34,711 bases of DNA, taken from the NCBI RefSeq assembly GCF_018403665.1, contig NZ_BOVJ01000009.1, positions 1-34,711 on the forward strand. Reading direction: 5' to 3'. Numbering within the stretch: the stretch's first letter is position 1; every line of letters starts with the position of its first letter. The DNA is from Paenibacillus cisolokensis (lineage in GTDB: Bacteria; Bacillota; Bacilli; Paenibacillales; Paenibacillaceae). The notes beneath the pieces were generated by a model. That model saw only the letters and a list, made by a program, of their open reading frames with translations. It searched no databases and was not told the origin of the DNA. The position numbers and the translations under genes are program-made. Positions 1-8,824 of the stretch are shown piece by piece.

Positions 1-45
1 TTCACTTTCAAATACAAAAAATAGATTTTGGTTTCGAAATTATGA

Positions 46-75
46 TTGCAACGTCGTCGCCCGGCATGCTATGGT
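46..75 (+). promoter_or_regulatory. possible weak sigma-A promoter for the GGT-like gene
   Basis: TTGCAA (46-51) and TATGGT (70-75) are separated by 18 bases and lie about 45 bases before the likely start at 121. The -10 match is poor and the true promoter may lie upstream of the window. Confidence 0.25.
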
Positions 76-120
76 AAAAAGAAACGTGTCCTAAAACCTA
101 ACATGTCTGGAGGGCGTATG

Positions 121-1701
121 ATGAAGAAACCGGTCGTTGGAACGAAAACAATGGTTGTCAGCCCGCATTACCTGGCTTCGGCAGCAGGCGCCCGCATGCT
201 GGAGAGAGGGGGCAACGCCTTCGATGCGGCGATCGCGGTAAGCTCGGTGCTGGCGGTCGTGTATCCGCATATGACCGGACTCGGAGGCGACGCTTTCTGG
301 CTGTTGTACCGTCCCGAAGACGGGACGGCCAGAGCGTACAACGCGACCGGCAGATCCGGCCGCAAAGCGGAAATCGCGGCTTTCGCGGACGAGGCCGCCA
401 TCCCGGTGCGCGGGGCGAGAAGCGCGATCACGGTTCCCGGCATGGCGGACGGCTGGTATGCCGTGCACCGGGAATACGGCCGGCTGCCGTTCGCCGAAGT
501 GCTGGAGCCGGCCATCGGTTATGCCGCGGACGGATTCCCGATGTCGCCGGACCAATACGAGCATGCCCGGAAGCACGCGGCGATGCTTGCCGGCTGCCCG
601 ACGACGGCGGCGATCTATCTCCCCGGCGGGCGCGCCGCCCGTCCCGGCGAACGGTTCGTTCAGCGCGATCTGGCGCGGACGCTGCGGCAAGTGGCGCAGC
701 GAGGCCGGAGCGGCTTCTACGAAGGCGAAGTCGCCTGTGAGATTGCCGATTATTTGGCCGCGCACGGCGGATTGCTGACCGAAGAGGACTTTGCCGACAA
801 TCGGGGAGATTGGGTGGTGCCGATTACCGGATCGTACCGGGGATACGAGATTTGTCAGCTGCCGCCCAACTCCCAGGGCTTCGCCGCCCTGATGGCTCTT
901 CATATTTTGGATCGCTTCGATTTGAGGGCGGTCGAGCACGGCTCCTTCGATTATTATCATCTGCTCGTGGAAGCGATCAAGCTCAGCTTTCGCGACCGTA
1001 ACGCCTGGCTGACCGATCCGGCGTTTCATTCCATTCCGCTCGACCGTCTGCTCAGCGCCGAATATGCGGCGGAGCTTGCCGCTTCCATCCGGCCGGACCG
1101 GGCCGCCGAAGCGGCTGCGCAGCCGGCCGGCAGCGATACGGCGTATGCCGCCGTCGTCGATGCCGAGGGCAACGCCGTGTCGTTCATCCAAAGCCTCTAT
1201 TTCGAATTCGGCTCCGGCGTTGTCGCCGGCAGTACGGGCGTGCTGCTGCAAAATCGCGGCTCGTTCTTCTCGCTCGATCCGGCGCATCCGAACTGCCTGA
1301 TGCCGCGCAAGCGGACGTTCCATACCTTGATGCCGGCGATGGTGTTTCAGGACGGCAAACCGGCCTATCTGCTCGGCACGCAGGGCGGAGAAGGCCAGCC
1401 GCAAACGCAGCTTGCGCTGTTGACCCGGATGATCGATTACGGGATGGACCCGCAGCGGGCGATTGACGAGCCGCGTTTCGTCTGGGGAAGGACATGGGGG
1501 GAAGCGACGACCGAATTGAAGCTGGAGAACCGCATTTCCGAAGAGACGGCGCAGGCGCTGGCTGCGGCCGGGCACGACGTCCGGCGCGTCGCTGCCTATG
1601 ACGGCATTGTCGGGCATGCCCATGCGATCGCCATTGACGAACACGGTTTTCGTATCGGAGGAACGGATCCGCGCTGCGACGGTGCGGCGATTGGCTGGTA
1701 A
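121..1701 (+). CDS. gamma-glutamyltransferase family protein (YwrD-like, no signal peptide)
   Basis: An Ntn-hydrolase of the gamma-glutamyltranspeptidase family, which transfers or hydrolyses gamma-glutamyl groups (glutathione-type donors) and matures by self-cleavage before a catalytic threonine. The 526-residue product starts MKKPVVGTK. An early GGNAFDAAIAVS block and HMTGLGGDAFW are typical of the large subunit. The sequence SDTAYAAVVD places the presumed cleavage/catalytic Thr at residue 340, followed by GNAVSFIQS, and GTQGGEGQPQTQ follows later. Two adjacent ATGs (118, 121) follow GGAGGG (109-114); 121 has the better spacing. An upstream in-frame extension to 46 lacks a ribosome site. 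With no signal peptide or lipobox the protein should be cytosolic, as in YwrD-type members and unlike secreted Ggt. A terminator follows directly, so it is probably transcribed apart from the ABC cluster. Confidence 0.85.
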   Translation: MKKPVVGTKTMVVSPHYLASAAGARMLERGGNAFDAAIAVSSVLAVVYPHMTGLGGDAFWLLYRPEDGTARAYNATGRSGRKAEIAAFADEAAIPVRGARSAITVPGMADGWYAVHREYGRLPFAEVLEPAIGYAADGFPMSPDQYEHARKHAAMLAGCPTTAAIYLPGGRAARPGERFVQRDLARTLRQVAQRGRSGFYEGEVACEIADYLAAHGGLLTEEDFADNRGDWVVPITGSYRGYEICQLPPNSQGFAALMALHILDRFDLRAVEHGSFDYYHLLVEAIKLSFRDRNAWLTDPAFHSIPLDRLLSAEYAAELAASIRPDRAAEAAAQPAGSDTAYAAVVDAEGNAVSFIQSLYFEFGSGVVAGSTGVLLQNRGSFFSLDPAHPNCLMPRKRTFHTLMPAMVFQDGKPAYLLGTQGGEGQPQTQLALLTRMIDYGMDPQRAIDEPRFVWGRTWGEATTELKLENRISEETAQALAAAGHDVRRVAAYDGIVGHAHAIAIDEHGFRIGGTDPRCDGAAIGW

Positions 1702-1735
1702 ATTGAAAAGTAATAAAACATAACATGCACATTCG

Positions 1736-1764
1736 AAAAAACCCGCATAGCGAGCGGTGTTTTT
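1736..1764 (+). terminator. rho-independent terminator after the GGT-like gene
   Basis: A-run plus CCGC pairs with GCGG plus T-run across a 7-base loop, with one bulged T. The stem starts about 35 bases after the stop codon. It is AT-rich and could act in both directions. Confidence 0.6.
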
Positions 1765-1815
1765 ATTGTCGCAAAAAATATATGATTTAATGTAATATAA
1801 CCTTACATAAACATA

Positions 1816-1844
1816 TTGACGGGTTTCTGTCGTCTCGTTATAAT
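1816..1844 (+). promoter_or_regulatory. sigma-A promoter of the ABC/hydrolase cluster
   Basis: TTGACG (1816-1821), exactly 17 bases, then TATAAT (1839-1844). It lies in an AT-rich stretch of about 240 bases between the GGT terminator and the first ABC gene, leaving a leader of roughly 150 bases. A second TTGACA at 1858 has only a weak -10 (TATCAA, 1881). Confidence 0.8.
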
Positions 1845-1870
1845 TGACGTAAATTACTTGACAAAACGAA

Positions 1871-1889
1871 TATCAAAACCTATCAAAAC
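1871..1889. repeat. TATCAAAAC direct repeat, possible operator
   Basis: TATCAAAAC occurs at 1871-1879 and again at 1881-1889, one helical turn apart, just downstream of the promoter. That placement suits a regulator site, but no regulator gene adjoins the cluster and the assignment is a guess. Confidence 0.3.
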
Positions 1890-2002
1890 ATTCGATTTGA
1901 ATGTTGCAATCCAATAATTTATTAGTTTTATCAATTTTCAGTTCGTTTCTTTCAACATGTAATATTTTATGACATAAATAGACGGAGTGGAGGTTGATCA
2001 GA

Positions 2003-2848
2003 ATGAGTTTGCGCAGTTTGGACGAGAATGCGGCGGCAGCCGCCCGCTCCGCTGTCCCCGGCAGCGGCCGGCAACTGGTCGAGTTGAACAATGTCGACAA
2101 AATCTATCCGAACGGGACGATTGCCGTCCGGCAGGTGGATCTCGCGGTTTCCGAAGGCGAGTTTATCAGTTTTGTCGGCCCGTCGGGCTGCGGCAAATCC
2201 ACCATTTTCAACATGATTGCCGGCTTGACCGACCATACGCGAGGGAGGCTGTCCGTCCTCGGGACGACGCCGAGAGATGCGCGCACCCATAACGAAATCG
2301 CCTTCGTCTTTCAGGAGCATACGCTGCTGCCGTGGACGAATCTGCTCGAGAACGTGACGCTTCCGCTGAAGCTGCGGGGCGTGCCCCGCAAAGCGCGGGA
2401 GGAGGAAGGGCGAAGGGCGCTTGAGCTGGTCGGGCTCGGCGACAGCGTCAAGTCGCTGCCCCGTCAGTTGTCGGGCGGCATGAAAATGAGGGTGTCGATC
2501 GCCAGGGCGCTCGTGTCGAGGCCGAAGCTGCTGCTTATGGACGAACCGTTCGGCGCGCTGGACGAAATTACGCGGCAGACGCTGCAGGACGAACTGCTGA
2601 ACATCTGGCAGAACGACAAGCGGATGACCGTGCTGTTTATTACGCACAACGTGTTCGAAGCGGTTTTTCTTTCGACCCGCGTCGCCGTCATGACGCCAAG
2701 GCCCGGCAAGATCACCGAAATCGTCGATATTCCGCAGCCGTTCCCGCGCGAAGAAACGTTCCGCTCCGATCCGCAGTTCGGCGAGTACGTCCGGGCCGTG
2801 TCGGACGCGATGAAATTCAAGCCGGCCGCAGCCGGGGAAAGGGAGTGA
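2003..2848 (+). CDS. NitT/TauT-type ABC transporter ATP-binding protein
   Basis: The cytoplasmic ATPase that powers an importer of the SsuB/TauB/ThiZ type. Of 281 residues, Walker A is GPSGCGKST (59-67), the Q-loop is FQEHTLLPW (Gln104), the signature is LSGGM (156-160) and Walker B is LLLMDEP (176-182) followed by FGALDE. The last pattern is characteristic of the nitrate/sulfonate/thiamine-precursor subfamily. The start is ATG 2003 because GGAGTGGAGG (1984-1993) sits 9 bases before it; an in-frame TTG at 1994 abuts the ribosome site and is unlikely. It is the first gene of the cluster, and the permease start follows within six bases of its stop. Substrate specificity cannot be read from this subunit. 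Confidence 0.93.
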   Translation: MSLRSLDENAAAAARSAVPGSGRQLVELNNVDKIYPNGTIAVRQVDLAVSEGEFISFVGPSGCGKSTIFNMIAGLTDHTRGRLSVLGTTPRDARTHNEIAFVFQEHTLLPWTNLLENVTLPLKLRGVPRKAREEEGRRALELVGLGDSVKSLPRQLSGGMKMRVSIARALVSRPKLLLMDEPFGALDEITRQTLQDELLNIWQNDKRMTVLFITHNVFEAVFLSTRVAVMTPRPGKITEIVDIPQPFPREETFRSDPQFGEYVRAVSDAMKFKPAAAGERE

Positions 2849-2853
2849 ATCCG

Positions 2854-3735
2854 ATGGCCAAACCGATGCCGCAAGAAGCGCTCACCCCGTCCGTACGCCG
2901 GGGGCTGAACGCGCCATCTGCAGGAGAGAGCGGCAAGAGCGTCGCTTTCGATCCGTTCCGGGAGAGGCTGCAACAAATATTGCCGCCGCTTGCCGTGTTC
3001 GTCCTATTCGTCGGCGGCTGGGAGCTGCTGGTTCAACTGCTCCGGATTCCGCCGTATCTTGTGCCGAAGCCGAGCGATATCGTCAAGGCCGCGTCGGACA
3101 ATGCGAGCAATCTGCTGACGTCGGTCAGCACGACCGTCATGGAAGCGGTGGTCGGGTTTCTGGCCAGCGTTGTGATCGGTACACTGATGGCCATTCTGCT
3201 CGCGCTGTCCAAGACGATCGAGAAGAGCGTCTATCCTTACGCCATTATTTTGCAGACGATCCCGATCGTCGCCGTCGCGCCGATTATCGTCATCTGGTTC
3301 GGCGCCGGGCTCAATGCCATCGTAATCATTTCGTTCATCATCAGTTTTTTTCCGATTTTGTCCAATACGCTGATCGGACTCCATTCGACTGACCGCAATA
3401 TGACCAATCTGTTCGATCTGTACAATGCGACGAAGCTGCAAACGATGTGGCGGCTGCGCATTCCGGCTGCTTTGCCTTATATCGTGGCCGGGTTGAAAAT
3501 TTCCTGCTCGATGTCGGTAATCGGCGCTATCGTCGGCGAGTACATCGCCGGAATCGGCGGCGGCAAGGGCGGACTGGGCTATGCGATAACGGTGGCGACG
3601 AACAAGCTCCATACGCCGTATCTGTTTGCTTGCGGGTTATCCGCTTCGCTTGTCGGCATCTGCTTCTTTTTGCTCATCAACCGGTTATCCAGATGGCTGC
3701 TCAGTTCCTGGCACGAATCCGAAATGCGCCACTAG
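2854..3735 (+). CDS. NitT/TauT-type ABC transporter permease
   Basis: Integral membrane subunit of the importer, 293 residues. About six hydrophobic segments are visible (roughly residues 43-62, 97-117, 128-148, 153-172, 205-225, 255-275). The EAA-type coupling loop lies around ATKLQTMWRLRIPAALPYI (about 182-200), followed by VAGLKIS and IVGEYIAG, as in SsuC/TauC/ThiX proteins. A soluble N-terminus of about 40 residues precedes the first helix. ATG 2854 is preferred because AAAGGGAG (about 2837-2844) precedes it; GTG 2845 overlaps the upstream stop but has no room for a ribosome site. It should pair with the neighbouring ATPase and lipoprotein. Confidence 0.92.
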   Translation: MAKPMPQEALTPSVRRGLNAPSAGESGKSVAFDPFRERLQQILPPLAVFVLFVGGWELLVQLLRIPPYLVPKPSDIVKAASDNASNLLTSVSTTVMEAVVGFLASVVIGTLMAILLALSKTIEKSVYPYAIILQTIPIVAVAPIIVIWFGAGLNAIVIISFIISFFPILSNTLIGLHSTDRNMTNLFDLYNATKLQTMWRLRIPAALPYIVAGLKISCSMSVIGAIVGEYIAGIGGGKGGLGYAITVATNKLHTPYLFACGLSASLVGICFFLLINRLSRWLLSSWHESEMRH

Positions 3736-3823
3736 TTCCGAATCCTCGAAACGTTAATTTCCGAAACGTAGTTTTCAGAAGCGTTAATTCAATTAAAAGC
3801 GCTAATCATTAGGGGGAGTTATG

Positions 3824-4840
3824 ATGCAAAAACAGACGATTCCGGATTGGCCGATTCGCCGGCTCGCCGTATTGATGTTCGCCATGACGCTTGTCGCGGC
3901 CTGCGGCAACGACGCCAAAGGCGGGGAAACAAGCGGGACGGGAAGCAGCGGGGCGGAAAAGGTGAAGGTGACGGCGGTGACGAACTGGTTCGCCCAGGCC
4001 GAGCACGGGGGGCTGTACGCTGCGCTTGAGAAAGGGTTCTATGAGGAGGCCGGGCTGGACATGACGATCGAGCCGGGCGGTCCGCAAGTGTCGTCCACGC
4101 AAATCGTAGCTTCCGGGAAAGCGCAGTTCGGCATGGGCCAGGCGGACCAAATTTTGCTCGCGCGCGAAAGCGGCATTCCGCTCGTTGTCATATTCGCTTC
4201 TTTCGAGACGAGTCCCCAGGGATTGATGGTGCATAAGGAAGAAAACATCGCGTCGCCGGCGGAACTGGAAGGCCGCAACGTTTATGTGGCGAGCGGGGCG
4301 AGCTACTGGGAATATTTGAAGAAGGCTTACAATCTGCAAGACGTTCAGGAGATGGCTTATACCGGTTCGCTGGCGCCGTTCCTCGCCGACGGCAAGGTTG
4401 CCATCCAGGGCTACGTCACGAGCGAGCCGTACGAAATGCGCGAGCAGAACGTGGACGTCGACTTCCTGCTGAACGCCGATTTCGGCTACAATCCGTACGC
4501 CAACGTGCTGTTTACGACCGAGAGCTATCTGAAGGAAAATCCCGAGATCGTAAAGGCGTTCGTCAACGCTACGGCCAAAGGATTCGACTATTTCAAGGAA
4601 CATTACGAAGAGATCAATCCCGTCATTCAAAAGGAAAATCCGGATATGCCCCTTGAAAAGCTGAACTATGCGGCGGAGGCGATGATCCCGCTCGTATACG
4701 GCGAGGAAGCGCAGAAGAGCGGCGTCGGCCGGATGACGCAGGAACGCTGGGATACGTTGGCGCAGCAAATGACGGAAGCGGGGATGCTGAAAGAAAAGCC
4801 CGATGTGACCCAAGTGTTTACGAACGAATTTTTCGAATAA
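3824..4840 (+). CDS. THI5/NMT1-like substrate-binding lipoprotein of the ABC importer
   Basis: Extracellular solute-binding protein anchored by lipidation. The N-terminus RRLAVLMFAMTLVAAC is a lipoprotein signal with the lipobox Cys at about residue 27, followed by a Gly/Ser/Lys-rich linker. The mature part begins VTAVTNWFAQAEHGGLYAA and continues KGFYEEAGLDMTI, the usual opening of the NMT1/THI5-like family. Family members bind pyrimidine thiamine precursors, riboflavin, sulfonates or nitriles, so a small heteroaromatic or amide ligand is plausible but unproven. Starts at 3821 and 3824 are both possible; AGGGGGAG (3811-3818) favours 3824. In the 85 bases before the gene, CGTTAATT occurs twice, of no known meaning. 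Confidence 0.9.
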   Translation: MQKQTIPDWPIRRLAVLMFAMTLVAACGNDAKGGETSGTGSSGAEKVKVTAVTNWFAQAEHGGLYAALEKGFYEEAGLDMTIEPGGPQVSSTQIVASGKAQFGMGQADQILLARESGIPLVVIFASFETSPQGLMVHKEENIASPAELEGRNVYVASGASYWEYLKKAYNLQDVQEMAYTGSLAPFLADGKVAIQGYVTSEPYEMREQNVDVDFLLNADFGYNPYANVLFTTESYLKENPEIVKAFVNATAKGFDYFKEHYEEINPVIQKENPDMPLEKLNYAAEAMIPLVYGEEAQKSGVGRMTQERWDTLAQQMTEAGMLKEKPDVTQVFTNEFFE

Positions 4841-4884
4841 GGACCGTTGCTGGAACAAAAGGGGATTCCGAAGGAGGACGGACG

Positions 4885-6219
4885 ATGGGAAACGACTGGA
4901 GAACGCGGATCAGGCAAGAGATCGACGAAGCGTGTTTGCTGTGGGACGAAACGTCGCGCGCCAAGCTTTCGACGGACTACCACCATTTTTCGCCGGTATT
5001 GGTCAAAGAGCTGCAGGGGAAGATGGCCGAATGCATCGTCAGCCCCCGGAACGAGAAGGAGCTTGAAACGATACTCGCGTTTGCGGCGGAGGAGAAGGTG
5101 CCGGTGACGGTGCGCGGGAACGGCACGGGCAATTACGGCCAGTGCGTGCCGCTCACAGGCGGCATTGTCGTTCACTTTGCCCGGATGAACCGGATCGCGG
5201 AGATCGGTGACGGCTATATGATCGCCGAGCCGGGCGCCCGCATGGGACGGATGGAGCAGGCGGCAAGGGCGAAGGGCCAGGAAATGCTCGCTATGCCTTC
5301 CACCTATCAATCCGCTACGATCGGCGGCTTTCTGAACGGCGGTTTCGGCGGCATCGGTTCGATTCGCTGGGGCACGATCTGGGACGGCATGGTTCAGTCG
5401 ATGAAGCTGAAGACGATCGAATCCCCTCCGGCCACGCTGTATACGACCGGAAACGACATGCTTCCTTATCTCCATACGTACGGGACGGTGGGTGTCCTGG
5501 CGGAGGTGCGGGTCAAGCTGGCTCCCCGCGTGGAGTGGATGCAGTTGGCGGCGACGTTCGCAAGATGGCAGGATGCGGTGCGGTTCGCGCAAGATGTCGC
5601 GGCTGACGACGCCGTCGGCAAGCGGCTCGTATCGGCGCATGAATGGCCGATTCCGCGATATTTTCAGCCGCTGCGGCTGCCGGAAGGACGATCCGCCGTG
5701 CTGCTGGAGATCGACGAACGGCATGAAGCCGCCGTCCGATCCAAGTGCGCCGAATGGAACGGAAGCATCGAGTTGACCGTGCCTGCGGAGAAATATCACA
5801 AAGGAACGGGCGTCTCCGATTTTTCGTGGAACCATACGACGCTGTGGGCGCGCAAGGCCGATCCGGACATGACGTATCTCCAGACGACGTACAGCTGGGA
5901 TAAGCTGTTCGAGCAGATGGCGGCGCTGAAAGCCGAGTTTCCGGAATATATCAATCATCTCGAATTCAACCGGAGCGCCGGCCAGCTTCGCATCGCCGGA
6001 TTGCCGCTGATGCGGTTCGAATCGGCCGACAGGCTGAACCGGATCATAGACCGCTGCCGGGAGCTCGGCGTGGCGGTCAGCAATCCGCATACGTGGGACC
6101 TGGAAGACGGAGGCCGTTCCTACGAGCATCACAAGCTGTGGGAGCTGAAGCGGCGGAATGACCCGCATCTGCTGCTTAATCCGATGAAGCTGAGACCGGC
6201 GGCGGGTCAGGCGCGATGA
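4885..6219 (+). CDS. FAD-binding oxidoreductase (PCMH/VAO-type, GlcD-like)
   Basis: A 444-residue flavoprotein of the FAD_binding_4 family, which oxidises hydroxyl, hydroxy-acid or amine substrates. The FAD-binding half shows VRGNGTGNYGQCVPLTGG (about residues 74-91), MIAEPGARMG and PSTYQSATIGGFLNGGFGGIG; the last is the typical pyrophosphate-contacting stretch. The C-terminus ends LLNPMKL, common in GlcD/VAO-type oxidases. There is no signal peptide, so it is cytosolic. AAGGAGG (4871-4877) sits well before ATG 4885. Its stop overlaps the next start (ATGA at 6216-6219), implying translational coupling with the CocE-like hydrolase. The substrate is unknown; presumably it acts on the imported compound or a breakdown intermediate. 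Confidence 0.85.
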   Translation: MGNDWRTRIRQEIDEACLLWDETSRAKLSTDYHHFSPVLVKELQGKMAECIVSPRNEKELETILAFAAEEKVPVTVRGNGTGNYGQCVPLTGGIVVHFARMNRIAEIGDGYMIAEPGARMGRMEQAARAKGQEMLAMPSTYQSATIGGFLNGGFGGIGSIRWGTIWDGMVQSMKLKTIESPPATLYTTGNDMLPYLHTYGTVGVLAEVRVKLAPRVEWMQLAATFARWQDAVRFAQDVAADDAVGKRLVSAHEWPIPRYFQPLRLPEGRSAVLLEIDERHEAAVRSKCAEWNGSIELTVPAEKYHKGTGVSDFSWNHTTLWARKADPDMTYLQTTYSWDKLFEQMAALKAEFPEYINHLEFNRSAGQLRIAGLPLMRFESADRLNRIIDRCRELGVAVSNPHTWDLEDGGRSYEHHKLWELKRRNDPHLLLNPMKLRPAAGQAR

Positions 6220-8006
6220 GCCGATTCGGCGGCGTCGTCGTACGGCGCGCGGTACCTTGCGTCATGCGGGATGGCGTCAAGCTGTACAGTGACATTTACA
6301 TGCCGGACGAACGCGGCGAATTTCCCGTATTGCTGATGCGCCAGCCGTACGGCCGCACGATCGCTTCCACCGTCACGTACGCTCATCCGGTCTGGTACGC
6401 CCGCCACGGTTACATCGTCGTCATCCAGGACGTCCGGGGCCGAGGAGATTCCGAAGGCGAGTTTGCGCCATTCATCCAGGAAGGGGCCGACGGCTTCGAT
6501 ACCGTCGAATGGGCGGCGGCGCTGCCCCAATCGAACGGCCGCGTCGGCATGTACGGCTTCTCCTACCAGGGCATCACCCAATGGGCGGCGGCCGCGGAAC
6601 GGCCTCCTTCGCTGAAGGCGATCGCCCCGGCGATGTGTCCGGCCGATCTGTATCACGGCACGTTCTATCCGCACGGCAGCTTCGCCATCGGCGACAAGCT
6701 GCCCTGGGCGTTCCAGCTCGCTCGCGACACGGCCAGAAGAGCGGGGGATGCCGAGGCGGCCGAACAGTGCACGCGGATGATGCGCCATCCGGACGACTGG
6801 CTGTTTCACGTGCCGGTGACCGATCGGCATCCGCTGTTGGAACGCTATTTTCCAACCTACTACGAATGGTGCGAGCATACGGAATACGACGGTTACTGGC
6901 GGGAGCGAAACTGGCTGCCGCGGCTGGCGGAATGCCCGATTCCGGCTCTGCATATCGGCGGCTGGTACGATTCCTACCTGATGGGCACGCTCGGCTCGTT
7001 TGCGGCGCTGCAGGAATCGCCCGGCCGGGAACGGACGATTCACCGGCTTATCGTCGGACCCTGGGGCCATATTCCTTGGGGCCGGATGGCCGGCGGAGCG
7101 GACCACGGACCGGCGGCGGACGGGGATATTCATATGGAGCAGCTGCGCTGGTTCGATTACTGGCTGAAAGGAAACGCCGACGCCGATCCTTCCGCCGAGC
7201 CGCCCGTCCGCTATTTCGAGCAGTACAGCAATTCGTGGCGGACGGCCCGGCGCTGGCCGGCAGCGGATGCGCCGGATACCGGGAAGAGCGGCTTCCGGCT
7301 TTATCTCTCGGGAACGCCGAAACCGGCGAACGGCGCGCTGGGCGGCGGCGTTCTGGCGCCGTCGCCCGGCCGGGAAGAGGAGGAGACGGCCGACGTATTC
7401 GTCTACGACGCCCGTCTGCCGATGCGGACGGACAATTGCCTCCCCTCCGACCGGAGCGCGATTCAGGACCGCTATGAAATTTTGGTGTATTCCGGAGAGC
7501 CGCTCGACCGTACCATTCATCTGTTCGGCTCGCCGAAGCTGGTCGTCCGCTGCCAGACGATGGGCGGTCCGACCGATCTCGTCGCGACCTTGACAGTCGT
7601 CAAGCCGGACGGCAAGGCGCGGTTTCTGAGCGTCGGCCGAACGGAGATCGGCCGTCCGGCCGCTCAAGGAGCCGCCGCTGCCGGCGCGGCGGACGGAGAC
7701 ATGGCGGACGATGCGGAGCCGGCGGCTGAGGCTTCGGCCGGCAGCGCCGGCGAGTGGGAACGGGCGGCGATCGATATGCGGCCGTTCGCGGCCGCGCTCG
7801 AAGCGGGAGACGCGCTGCGGCTCGAGCTGACGGGGAGCGCCTTTCCGCTGTTCGCGCGGCATCCGAACGCCGGCCCGGAGGGCCGGCATCGGGCGGGCGA
7901 GGAGAAGCTCGGCATCGTCGCCGTGGCCGTCTGCCGGGACAACGGCGGTGCGGCGTATGTCGAACTGCCTGTTGCGCCGCTTGATGACGATGCGGTCGGC
8001 GGGTAA
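6216..8006 (+). CDS. CocE/NonD family serine hydrolase (X-Pro dipeptidyl-peptidase S15 fold)
   Basis: Alpha/beta-hydrolase with a C-terminal jelly-roll, 596 residues. Family members include cocaine esterase, glutaryl-7-ACA acylase and X-Pro dipeptidases. The nucleophile elbow is GFSYQG (Ser116), the acid is probably Asp252 in GGWYDSY, and the base is His285 in WGHIPWG. DVRGRGDSEGEF (about 72-83) is the usual oxyanion-region motif. An Ala/Gly/Asp-rich, low-complexity insert lies at about residues 487-515 inside the C-terminal domain and looks like a flexible loop. No secretion signal is present. Both ends are linked to neighbours: ATGA overlap upstream and 35 bases to the next start. It likely cleaves an ester or amide in the same pathway. 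Confidence 0.87.
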   Translation: MSRFGGVVVRRAVPCVMRDGVKLYSDIYMPDERGEFPVLLMRQPYGRTIASTVTYAHPVWYARHGYIVVIQDVRGRGDSEGEFAPFIQEGADGFDTVEWAAALPQSNGRVGMYGFSYQGITQWAAAAERPPSLKAIAPAMCPADLYHGTFYPHGSFAIGDKLPWAFQLARDTARRAGDAEAAEQCTRMMRHPDDWLFHVPVTDRHPLLERYFPTYYEWCEHTEYDGYWRERNWLPRLAECPIPALHIGGWYDSYLMGTLGSFAALQESPGRERTIHRLIVGPWGHIPWGRMAGGADHGPAADGDIHMEQLRWFDYWLKGNADADPSAEPPVRYFEQYSNSWRTARRWPAADAPDTGKSGFRLYLSGTPKPANGALGGGVLAPSPGREEEETADVFVYDARLPMRTDNCLPSDRSAIQDRYEILVYSGEPLDRTIHLFGSPKLVVRCQTMGGPTDLVATLTVVKPDGKARFLSVGRTEIGRPAAQGAAAAGAADGDMADDAEPAAEASAGSAGEWERAAIDMRPFAAALEAGDALRLELTGSAFPLFARHPNAGPEGRHRAGEEKLGIVAVAVCRDNGGAAYVELPVAPLDDDAVGG

Positions 8007-8041
8007 AGCCGAGTATAACCGAAGAAAGGGTGAGCTTCCGG

Positions 8042-8824
8042 ATGAAGAGACTGGGTCATGCCCGCAGCCATTGGCATGTTTCGCGGGAAGGAGTCGATTT
8101 GCGGCGAAGGCTGGAGCAGCCGGACACGGTCGCCATTCATGCGGAACCGCAGCAGCTTGTTTTCGACCTGAAGCGCACAGCGCTGATCGTCGTCGATATG
8201 CAGAACGATTTTTGTTCCCGGGGCGGTTGGGTCGACTATATCGGCGGCGATTGCGACACCCTGATGGCGCCCGTGGAGCCGCTCAACCGGCTGTTGCCCG
8301 CGCTGCGGGAACGGGACGTTCCCATCCTGTGGCTGAACTGGGGCAATCGCCCGGATCGTCTCAATTTGAGCCCGTCGGTGCTTCATGTGTACAACGGGGA
8401 CGGGGAAGGGCGGGGCATCGGCGATCCGCTGCCGGACAACGGCTCGCGCGTGCTGGAGAAAGGCAGTTGGGGGGCGGCGATCGTTTCCGGACTGGATGCG
8501 TCGCCGGACGATATTTATGTCGACAAGTATCGGATGAGCGGATTTTGGGATACGCCGCTCGACAGCATTTTGCGCAATCTGTCCGTGCATACGGTGCTGC
8601 TGGCCGGCGTCAATCTCGACCAATGCGTCATGGCGACGCTGCAGGACGCTGTCAATTCGGGATATGACGCGGTGCTGCTCCGGGACTGCAGCGCCACCAA
8701 TTCGCCGCCGTACTGTGCGGATGCGGCGATCTACAACATTAAACAATGCTACGGCTTCGTCGCCGATTCGGCGGAACTGCTGCGGGCGATGAACGGCGGG
8801 CATGAAAGGGGAAGCGAGCGATGA
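8042..8824 (+). CDS. isochorismatase-fold cysteine hydrolase (ureidoacrylate/carbamoyl amidohydrolase-like)
   Basis: A cysteine hydrolase of the isochorismatase superfamily, 260 residues. The triad is visible: Asp52 in IVVDMQNDF, Lys162 in VDKYRMSGF and Cys195 in NLDQCVMATLQDA. An N-terminal extension of about 45 residues before the core beta strand (WHVSREGVDL) resembles RutB-type ureidoacrylate amidohydrolases and biuret/N-carbamoyl hydrolases, which split carbamoyl C-N bonds. ATG 8042 is chosen because AAAGGGTGA (8025-8033) precedes it properly; GTG 8030 overlaps that site. Its stop is overlapped by the cupin start (ATGA 8821-8824). In this cluster a ureide- or carbamate-type intermediate is the most natural substrate. 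Confidence 0.85.
   Translation: MKRLGHARSHWHVSREGVDLRRRLEQPDTVAIHAEPQQLVFDLKRTALIVVDMQNDFCSRGGWVDYIGGDCDTLMAPVEPLNRLLPALRERDVPILWLNWGNRPDRLNLSPSVLHVYNGDGEGRGIGDPLPDNGSRVLEKGSWGAAIVSGLDASPDDIYVDKYRMSGFWDTPLDSILRNLSVHTVLLAGVNLDQCVMATLQDAVNSGYDAVLLRDCSATNSPPYCADAAIYNIKQCYGFVADSAELLRAMNGGHERGSER

Noticed and set aside
91-1644. Long minus-strand open frame opposite the GGT-like gene
   Set aside because: Arg/His/Gln-rich product with no family resemblance; a shadow caused by GC-biased codons of the real gene. Similar shadows lie opposite leuA (18720-20249) and groEL (32835-34349).
1845-2002. TPP or other thiamine-type riboswitch before the THI5-like ABC genes
   Set aside because: The AT-rich leader shows no recognisable TPP-riboswitch core motif, so a thiamine-precursor salvage role is not supported.
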